This document shows, one piece after another, positions 58,883 to 64,000 of a stretch of DNA of 64,000 bases. Location of the stretch: assembly GCF_008520265.1 (NCBI RefSeq), contig NZ_VIQM01000016.1:1-64000 (forward strand), in the 5' to 3' direction. This stretch comes from Sphingobacterium cavernae (lineage in GTDB: Bacteria > Bacteroidota > Bacteroidia > Sphingobacteriales > Sphingobacteriaceae). The position numbers and the translations under genes are program-made. The first letter of the stretch is position 1; each line of letters opens with the position of its first letter. The notes below the pieces were generated by a model, which worked only from the letters and a program-made list of their open reading frames with translations, was not told the origin of the DNA and searched no databases.

Positions 58883-58935
58883 TGTTCAATATTTAAATAT
58901 GTTCACTGACAATGAACATTTGAATATAATGAACA
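58883..58935. promoter_or_regulatory. Four-half-site nested inverted repeat upstream of the defence-like operon
   Basis: TGTTCA occurs at 58883-58888 and 58900-58905; its inverse TGAACA at 58913-58918 and 58930-58935. Centre spacings are 17, 13 and 17 bp, so the array is symmetrical. The inner pair is ATGTTCA, 7 nt, TGAACAT. The array spans the likely promoter/leader of the operon, the position expected for an autoregulatory operator. Confidence 0.65.
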
Positions 58936-59053
58936 TTTTGGTGTTTGCAAAATAATACTAAACATTTCCCAACACGGATAACTGAATATAAATTAACAAG
59001 ATAAAGATCTATAAAATAGAGTTATTATAAGTACGGTTTTCCGTAAAAACTAA

Positions 59054-59249
59054 TTATAATTCGACAATCAACTCTTTATCAAAGCCGTTATAAGGTTCGT
59101 CGATATAGCCATGAGGATTACATATAACCTCAGTCCTACCAATAACATATCGATTTGGTGTATGGATATGTCCATGAATCCAAAAATCAGGTTGATGATT
59201 TAGAATAAAATCCTCCATATTAGATGCATAAGCAGCCGTTACTAAATCG
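59054..59249 (-). pseudogene. 3' remnant of a calcineurin-like metallophosphoesterase
   Basis: The minus-strand frame gives NMEDFILNHQPDFWIHGHIH, then TPNRYVIGRTEVICNPHGY and a normal C terminus (GFDKELIVEL, stop at 59054-59056). The GHIH motif and the V-CNP-GY ending are the last third of a phosphoesterase related to the cytosolic type common in Bacteroidota. The 5' part, including the first metal motifs, is absent: the frame is joined near 59249 to an unrelated fragment. There is no plausible start codon. Confidence 0.8.
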
Positions 59250-59520
59250 TTTTTATAGTGAGCCGATTACCTCTATTAATCGGCTCAAGAGAACTAAAAA
59301 TTAATTTACGACCACTCAGTATCACCTTTTTGTCTAAATTAAAACCACCTGTTTCATTCTTGACGATAGAATAATCTATTCCACGATTAGCAAACTGATT
59401 TCTAAGAGCTTCTAAAAAATAAGCACGTGCACTCACCCATCCACGATTACCGACTTCACGATTAAAACGCGCTACTAATTGCTCATCTGACAGTGTTGAT
59501 AATTCAGATTCAAATTTATA
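59242..59520 (-). pseudogene. Remnant of a small conserved mobile-element/phage-type ORF
   Basis: The frame reads YKFESELSTLSDEQLVARFN, then NRGWVSARAYFLEALRNQF, and ends ...GGFNLDKKVILSGRKLIFSS, then stop at about 59242. This is the style of a short Bacteroidota ORF (LSDEELVARFN...GWVSARA...) found in accessory DNA; I recall the pattern but cannot name the family. The codon before the first residue is not a start (CCC), and the upstream frame stops within 30 bp. The 3' end runs into the phosphoesterase fragment and a hairpin. Confidence 0.5.
59260..59286. repeat. Hairpin at the fusion point of two gene remnants
   Basis: A perfect 9-bp inverted repeat (GAGCCGATT / AATCGGCTC) with a 9-nt loop. 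It has no T tract on either strand, so a terminator is unlikely. It lies within 11-37 bp of the junction between two unrelated gene pieces. Confidence 0.5.
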
Positions 59521-59824
59521 GGGCGCAAAACAAAATCACAATAAAACCCAACACACATATACAATAAACTTTGTTTAAAACATCATTTCAAAAATACAAT
59601 TATAAAGTAATTAAATACATTTCAGAAAGCATATAACCTAATCTTTGAATAATTATAAACACCTTTTAAAAATCATTTAAATCCACTTTAAAATAAATAA
59701 AAATAGGCTGTTTTATTACAGCCTATAATCCAACACATAAAGCGCGCTGTCAATTCAGCCACCTAGAAAAACCTCCTGGATTTAGAAGTCTAACAGCTTT
59801 ACCGAGACTTTATATGACATTTTA
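59521..59824. other. AT-rich intergenic stretch with a terminator
   Basis: About 300 bp between the mobile-type remnant and the membrane-protein gene. Apart from the terminator at 59696-59727 nothing recognisable was seen; no attachment-site pair could be identified. Confidence 0.5.
59696..59727 (-). terminator. Terminator of the two-gene membrane module
   Basis: On the minus strand ATAGGCTGT, a 6-nt loop and ACAGCCTAT are followed by TTTTATTTATTTT. It lies about 100 bp after the stop of the 145-aa gene. Confidence 0.75.
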
Positions 59825-60262
59825 TTAAATCTTATCTTCTTCATCAATAAGAATAAAAATACTTTTCCCTGTATCCCAAATAATAACTAATGAATATATC
59901 AACGTACTTAATAAAGTTGATTGAAATAAAAGCTCCTTATAAGGAAAAACAATGGAATTACTATTATAAAAAATTAATGACACAACCGCTAAACTGATAT
60001 TAACTATAAACTCTACCATTGAAAACTTCATTTCATAACTAATCTCTGTAATATCTATTGATGCCAATTGTTTCTTTACATCACTCAATTTTGTTATCAG
60101 AATTGATAAAATAGCGATATTCAATCCAAATAATGCAATTAATATTGTCAGCACATCCTTTTTAAGAAACTCCCCTAAAAATGTTGATTCAATAAAATTA
60201 CCTCCCAATACAACAATTAGTGAAATAAAGCAATACAATAATATATTCTTAAATATTCGCAT
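59825..60262 (-). CDS. Four-helix membrane protein of unknown function
   Basis: 145 aa with four hydrophobic segments (about 6-22, 36-57, 84-101 and 108-130), a cytosolic-looking charged loop between helices 2 and 3 (KLSDVKKQLASIDITEISYE) and an acidic C-terminal tail (LIDEEDKI). There are no catalytic motifs. Its start overlaps the stop of the 283-aa gene by one base (TAATG-type coupling), so the two work as a pair. Small four-helix proteins paired with a soluble protein are a frequent format of phage-defence modules, for example KwaA in Kiwa; I see no sequence likeness to KwaA, so this is only an analogy. Confidence 0.7.
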   Translation of the reverse strand: MRIFKNILLYCFISLIVVLGGNFIESTFLGEFLKKDVLTILIALFGLNIAILSILITKLSDVKKQLASIDITEISYEMKFSMVEFIVNISLAVVSLIFYNSNSIVFPYKELLFQSTLLSTLIYSLVIIWDTGKSIFILIDEEDKI

Positions 60263-61113
60263 TAGTCAATTATCTCTTTATATATTTTTATAAGTTGCTC
60301 AGGAGCACCCTCTAAGTCCAGTTCTTTGATTTGTAAAATTACAGGTTTTTCTTCTGTATTTAGTTGTTTTCTTAATCCCTTAACTTTTAACACAATATTT
60401 CCACCACCTTCAGAAGAATATTCAACCATTCCATTAATCTCTTTATTTGCTTTACTTATTTTCTCTAAATACCCGTGTTCTGGAGCTTCAATTGTTACTT
60501 TAGCTTTATGTGCATTAGTTTTCTCCTGAAGTCTTTTAAACGCATTAGGAATTACCTTAGAGATATTTGCCAAATTAGGTTTAATAAATTCAAATTCGAT
60601 TTTCTTTATTTCGTTTTGATGCTTCTGCACATATGACCAAAAGTCCTTAACATCGAAAAGCTTTTCTATCTCGATATTTAAACCATATGCTTTTAACTCC
60701 TTATTAAGGACTCTTGCAAGAAGATTCTTCGTACCATCCACGGCATAAAATGCCTCAATATTTTCACTTATTGCTATTTTTTGTACGGTGTTGGAGTTGT
60801 TAATTAATACATAAACATACGGTTCGTGTTCTAAAACACTTTTTTTGAAATTTTTAACAATTTTTGTTTTTTTTGGATTTGCTATTTTTAAAAGAAAATA
60901 ATTGCCAGTATGATCATATAAAGTCATTGGGTTATTAGCCGTTCCCACACTTAATTTATCAACAATTATTTTTTCAAAAAATTCATTTTTTCTTTCTTTA
61001 ATCTCTTTCCTAGACAATTTTTCACCTGTAAATAATTCAAGTTGTTTAGAATTACTTTCAATAGGATTTAAATGAAAACGATAAATATTAAAATTAACTA
61101 GCTTATTTTCCAT
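60262..61113 (-). CDS. Soluble partner protein of the membrane module, unknown function
   Basis: 283 aa, Lys-rich, without membrane segments or a known motif. It opens MENKLVNFNIYRFHLNPIES and has a two-domain look: an alpha-beta N-terminal half (YFLLKIANPKKTKIVKNFKK, VYVLINNSNTVQKIAISENI) and a C-terminal half with repeated beta strands (VTIEAPEHGYLEKI, GNIVLKVKGLRKQ, PVILQIKELDLEG). It is translationally coupled to the four-helix membrane gene and lies among prophage remnants. It could be a sensor or effector of an abortive-infection pair, but nothing in the sequence proves that. Confidence 0.65.
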   Translation of the reverse strand: MENKLVNFNIYRFHLNPIESNSKQLELFTGEKLSRKEIKERKNEFFEKIIVDKLSVGTANNPMTLYDHTGNYFLLKIANPKKTKIVKNFKKSVLEHEPYVYVLINNSNTVQKIAISENIEAFYAVDGTKNLLARVLNKELKAYGLNIEIEKLFDVKDFWSYVQKHQNEIKKIEFEFIKPNLANISKVIPNAFKRLQEKTNAHKAKVTIEAPEHGYLEKISKANKEINGMVEYSSEGGGNIVLKVKGLRKQLNTEEKPVILQIKELDLEGAPEQLIKIYKEIID

Positions 61114-61168
61114 TAATTCAGTTTTACTAAAAGGTTTCTATAAATATAAGATAAAATAGCAAATCGTA

Positions 61169-61210
61169 TAAAAAAGAAGCCCTATCATTTTTCAGGATAG
61201 GGCTTCAAAA
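61169..61210 (-). terminator. Terminator after the 290-aa gene
   Basis: GAAGCCCTATC and GATAGGGCTTC form a perfect 11-bp stem with a 9-nt loop; on the minus strand TTTTTTATAC follows. It lies 20 bp past the stop at 61227 and separates phage-like genes from the membrane module. Confidence 0.88.
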
Positions 61211-61226
61211 TCTGAATTAAGATATA

Positions 61227-62099
61227 TTAAATGTTATTTAAAATAGTTTTTAAAGTATTATTAAAATTACCTAATTCACCAATATCTTTTTGTAAAACTA
61301 CAGGGCATCCATTTTCAAGAAATATTTTTGTGTATTCAATTTTCCCTCCTATTGGTGTATTTTCGGAATCATCTTTAGATATATCATAACACTTCATAAT
61401 GAAATTATATAATTCATTCTGAAATAATATATCTTTTTGTTTTTCTATCATAGCAATTGCACATTCTTTCTCAAACGTACAATCATTGGTGTAATCTTCA
61501 GACAATAAAATATCGTCAAAACTTTTGATGTTTTCATTAATTCGATTAGATGCTTCTCTAACTATCTGTTTTTCTTGTGAAAAAGGAAGATTATCATAAT
61601 GTATTTCACCAATTATAGGGTCGAGAATTGTTTCTAGGCAGCCAATAGATTTGATTTCATTTTTGTAGACTAAAATTGTTCTAACACGCATTTTTTTTGG
61701 TAACGAACTAAGTTGCAAAATTTGATTGCTAGAGCCTAGTTTGCTTACAATAGAATCATTTGAAATAGAACTTTGACCGTAGATTGTAATTAGCCCCATA
61801 AAACCATCATCAAAATTATTTTCCAACACATAAGGACGCTCATTCAGCCAGTCTAAAAAATTTAAATGAATGAGTTTAATAATTTCATCTACAGTGGACA
61901 CCCAAGAATATTCCCTTAAAAACCTTTCAAATAAATATTGTAAATTATCGTATCCTTTATATGATATACAACATTGTGCAAAAGGGTAATTTTTAGTTTT
62001 AGAAGCGTGCGCTGCAATTTTATTTTCGCCATTGTAAACGGCTGTATCTGATGCAATATGAATTGCATTTTCTGTTTTTAAATATGCGTATACTGACAT
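61227..62099 (-). CDS. Hypothetical protein, possibly Ntn-hydrolase-like fold
   Basis: 290 aa. The N terminus MSVYAYLKTENAIHIASDTA, with a later SKTKNYPFAQCCISYKG, has the rhythm of proteasome-like/Ntn-hydrolase proteins (an IHIASDT strand-turn followed by a K...I strand). No catalytic Thr, Ser or Cys at residue 1 or 2 is certain, since the mature start is unknown (Ser2 is a candidate). The C-terminal 120 residues are helical. It follows the tape-measure-like gene by 12 bp and ends at a strong terminator, so it belongs to the phage-derived transcription unit. The family is not recognised with confidence. Confidence 0.55.
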   Translation of the reverse strand: MSVYAYLKTENAIHIASDTAVYNGENKIAAHASKTKNYPFAQCCISYKGYDNLQYLFERFLREYSWVSTVDEIIKLIHLNFLDWLNERPYVLENNFDDGFMGLITIYGQSSISNDSIVSKLGSSNQILQLSSLPKKMRVRTILVYKNEIKSIGCLETILDPIIGEIHYDNLPFSQEKQIVREASNRINENIKSFDDILLSEDYTNDCTFEKECAIAMIEKQKDILFQNELYNFIMKCYDISKDDSENTPIGGKIEYTKIFLENGCPVVLQKDIGELGNFNNTLKTILNNI

Positions 62100-62111
62100 A
62101 AGTGTGTATTT

Positions 62112-63692
62112 TTAGAATGAATATTTTTTTAATGAATATTGTAGAATTGTAGGAGCAGCAAGTGCTAAGTATTCCTCATAAATTTTCTTTTCCTTTTCGA
62201 ACTGTTCTATCAAGCTTTTAGTGTTCTGTTTGTATTCAAGTTGGGCATTAGCTTTAACCTCAATATCATCTATTTTAGAAGTATTTATTAAATCGACCTC
62301 AAACTTGTTTTTCTTATTTGCAGAAGTTATTTTCTTGTTTTCTTCTTCGATGATTTTTCTTAGGTCAGTAAATTTTTGTTTAAGAAGTTCCTTTTCTTTT
62401 TCATTATCCGATAATTCAACTATAGAATACTCTTTATCCAGTGAGTAGATTTTTGCCAATCCTTCTTCACTTATTTTAAGAATTTCCTCATATTCCTTTT
62501 TCAAGTTTTTAGTTGAGGTATTACCCCCTGTTTTTCCAAAAACAGAGATTCCCATTTTGTTAGCAATATCTTGTGCTTGTTGGTTGAATTTGTTTGCAAT
62601 ACCTAGTTGAACTTTTCGAGCATCTTCTGAAGCTTTTATTTCAGCATCCTTTCTATCTTGACGTTGTTTTTCTATTGTTCTTTGTTGTTGCTTCCATTGA
62701 TCTTCAGTTCTAGCAGCTGGCATTGTTTCTGATATTCTATTTTCAAAATCAGAAAGCTCTTTTAGTCTTGATTTTTCAGCCTCCAATGCACTTTTAGCAG
62801 CTTCCTCTAAAGCTAAATTAGCCGCCGCCTTATACAACGTCATTCTAACATATTCTTCAGCATGATCTGCTAAAAACTTTTCTACCTCATAGAGGCTTTT
62901 TACCTCTCCTGTAGTTTTACCAATGGACTGATTATATTCTTCGACAACTTTCTTTTTATCTAAAACACCTTTTTTTGATAATTCTACAGCTACACGAAGA
63001 TTATCTATGTCAATTACAGCCTGCTTTACTTCATTGTTTTTAAAAGCATTATCTAAATTTTCTTTAGAAACTGTTAAACGATCAATTGCTTCTTTGCCTT
63101 TAAATAGTCCCTTTACAAAATCTCCGATTTCTTTTCCATATACGGCTAATAAAGTAACTCCAACTGTAAGGGCTGTTTGCCATGACAACAAACCACCTAG
63201 TATTTGTCTCCAAATTGGCACACCTTTTTGACCTGAAGCTGTTAGAGCTTCATTCTCCTTACGAAGCCTTGCAACTTCGTCAGCAAACATTGGGATATTA
63301 TTAGATATACCCATTGCAAAGGTTTGAAAGCCATATGTTATAGCTGGTAACTCACGCCCTATTTGATTAATACTATTTTGTAAACCATTCCAACCTGATA
63401 CATTTTTAATATTTGCACCATTAGTAAGTTTATTCATTTCAGCATTCACCAAAGCTAATTTTTGACTGTATTTTTCAATATTATCAACTCTAGTTGCCTC
63501 TAACATTCCTTTTTTATACACTTCAGCTGCTCTTTGTAGACGTTGCAAAATGCCTTCTGTATTTTGGAGCTTAGTAGGGATTTTATCTGATTCTTTACCT
63601 ACATCTGAAATACTATCTTTTATTTTTTTGACTTCCTTTAATGCTTCTGAAGTATTAAACTCAAAGTCTATATTTAATTGTTCATCACCCAT
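62112..63692 (-). CDS. Phage tail tape-measure protein, C-terminally truncated
   Basis: 526 aa. The N-terminal region is coiled coil with the typical phrase EVKKIKDSISDVGKESDKIP. A hydrophobic segment follows (WQTALTVGVTLLAVYGKEIG, about residues 172-191) inside LSWQ...GDFVKGLFKGKEAIDRL, common in Bacteroidota prophage tape-measure proteins. More heptad-rich coiled coil (AAKSALEAEKSRLKELSDFE) runs to the end. Tape-measure proteins usually exceed 800-1000 residues, and this one ends in a short unrelated tail (LALAAPTILQYSLKKYSF), so its 3' part was probably lost by recombination. It sets tail length in an intact phage; here the prophage is likely defective. Confidence 0.75.
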   Translation of the reverse strand: MGDEQLNIDFEFNTSEALKEVKKIKDSISDVGKESDKIPTKLQNTEGILQRLQRAAEVYKKGMLEATRVDNIEKYSQKLALVNAEMNKLTNGANIKNVSGWNGLQNSINQIGRELPAITYGFQTFAMGISNNIPMFADEVARLRKENEALTASGQKGVPIWRQILGGLLSWQTALTVGVTLLAVYGKEIGDFVKGLFKGKEAIDRLTVSKENLDNAFKNNEVKQAVIDIDNLRVAVELSKKGVLDKKKVVEEYNQSIGKTTGEVKSLYEVEKFLADHAEEYVRMTLYKAAANLALEEAAKSALEAEKSRLKELSDFENRISETMPAARTEDQWKQQQRTIEKQRQDRKDAEIKASEDARKVQLGIANKFNQQAQDIANKMGISVFGKTGGNTSTKNLKKEYEEILKISEEGLAKIYSLDKEYSIVELSDNEKEKELLKQKFTDLRKIIEEENKKITSANKKNKFEVDLINTSKIDDIEVKANAQLEYKQNTKSLIEQFEKEKKIYEEYLALAAPTILQYSLKKYSF

Positions 63693-63718
63693 GATTTTAA
63701 CTCTATTATTTTGTGTAA

Positions 63719-64000
63719 TTAGTTTTTTAAGCCTGTGAAAGTTTTAGTGTAAAGTAGATCAAATAAGGCTAACGTTTTATTGGAATCTACGCTCCGTTTT
63801 AAAAGCTTTTTTAAAATGCTTTTAAATAACCAAAAACTCACATCATTAAAATGCTGTAGAAGAACAATAGCAGCCAATGCTGCTGTTTTATCATGATCCT
63901 TATTAGCATCAAGTGATTTATTTTGATCTAATTCCTTTTCAAGGCGCATCAAAGTTTGTGCTGTTAGAAATTTAGGGACTTTGAATATTAATTTCCTACC
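63719..64000 (-). CDS. Phage hypothetical protein upstream of the tape-measure gene (5' end outside window)
   Basis: The frame is open from the right edge of the window (reading GRKLIFKVPKFLTAQTLMRL at its start) to a stop at 63719, giving at least 93 residues. An ATG at 63949 is internal rather than the true start. The visible part is helical (DKTAALAAIVLLQHFNDVSF, then KSILKKLLKRSVDSN). Position, size and helical nature match the small tail-assembly proteins that precede tape-measure genes, but no specific family is recognised. Confidence 0.6.
   Translation of the reverse strand, partial: GRKLIFKVPKFLTAQTLMRLEKELDQNKSLDANKDHDKTAALAAIVLLQHFNDVSFWLFKSILKKLLKRSVDSNKTLALFDLLYTKTFTGLKN

Noticed and set aside
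42405..58889. Classical type I restriction-modification system
   Set aside because: Methylase and specificity subunits are present but there is no HsdR with helicase motifs anywhere in the window; the extra kinase, ATPase and phosphatase point to a different type of system.
42405..58889. Canonical BREX or Pgl
   Set aside because: No PglZ, BrxA, BrxB, BrxC or Lon-like gene was found; only the NERD-kinase architecture recalls PglW.
59825..61113. Kiwa defence system
   Set aside because: The four-helix membrane protein has KwaA-like topology, but the gene order is reversed and the soluble protein shows no recognisable KwaB/DUF4868 feature.

Overview
The window comes from an AT-rich genome of the phylum Bacteroidota, probably Sphingobacteriaceae (Sphingobacterium- or Pedobacter-like). 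The evidence is four SusC/SusD outer-membrane pairs, an ECF sigma/FecR/TonB-receptor regulatory unit, lipoproteins of the DUF4843 and PKD-like type, a GH3-type adenylase, and a near absence of Shine-Dalgarno-like leaders. The genus is an inference. All functional names come from reading motifs, not from database searches.

Layout. 1-780: edge of an IS200/IS605 element (tnpA runs off the window) beside a frameshifted gene remnant. 1235-7385: a LacI-type regulator convergent with a SusC/SusD pair; the same 14-bp operator-like sequence lies upstream of both. 7834-8190: a broken NmrA-like oxidoreductase gene, then interspersed repeats. 8556-15694: one minus-strand operon of SusC, SusD, a calcineurin-like phosphoesterase and an NPP/alkaline-phosphatase-type phosphodiesterase, suggesting uptake and processing of a phosphorylated or phosphodiester substrate. 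16069-18155: secreted alpha/beta hydrolase, PfpI/DJ-1 protein, OsmC protein. 18343-28647: ECF sigma factor, FecR anti-sigma, STN-containing SusC, SusD, DUF4843 lipoprotein, PKD-like lipoprotein and a TlpA-type thioredoxin. 28779-30996: zinc-peptidase-like protein and GH3-like adenylase. 31346-40880: a redox-flavoured cluster with a membrane-bound LytTR-like regulator, an unknown 140-aa protein, a Crp-like regulator, a MauE/DoxX-like membrane protein with a Cys-Gly-Cys, a small exported two-cysteine protein, and a convergent TlpA-SusC-SusD operon.

42405-58880 is the outstanding feature: a seven-gene minus-strand operon with almost no spacing, encoding a winged-helix regulator, an N6-adenine DNA methylase, an HsdS-like specificity subunit, a 1482-aa NERD/pseudokinase/kinase/P-loop protein, a 518-aa unknown, an 1802-aa HerA-like ATPase and a PP2C phosphatase. 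No restriction (HsdR) subunit and no PglZ are present. This resembles the kinase-containing methylation-dependent antiphage systems (Pgl/BREX type 2 and MADS), with a dedicated phosphatase at the distal end. A symmetrical four-half-site operator candidate sits upstream of the regulator.

59054-64000: remnants of two unrelated genes joined together, a two-gene membrane module, an unknown protein, a truncated phage tail tape-measure protein and a partial phage ORF. This is the degraded edge of a prophage, so the methylase/kinase locus sits next to mobile DNA. No tRNA, rRNA or CRISPR array was recognised.
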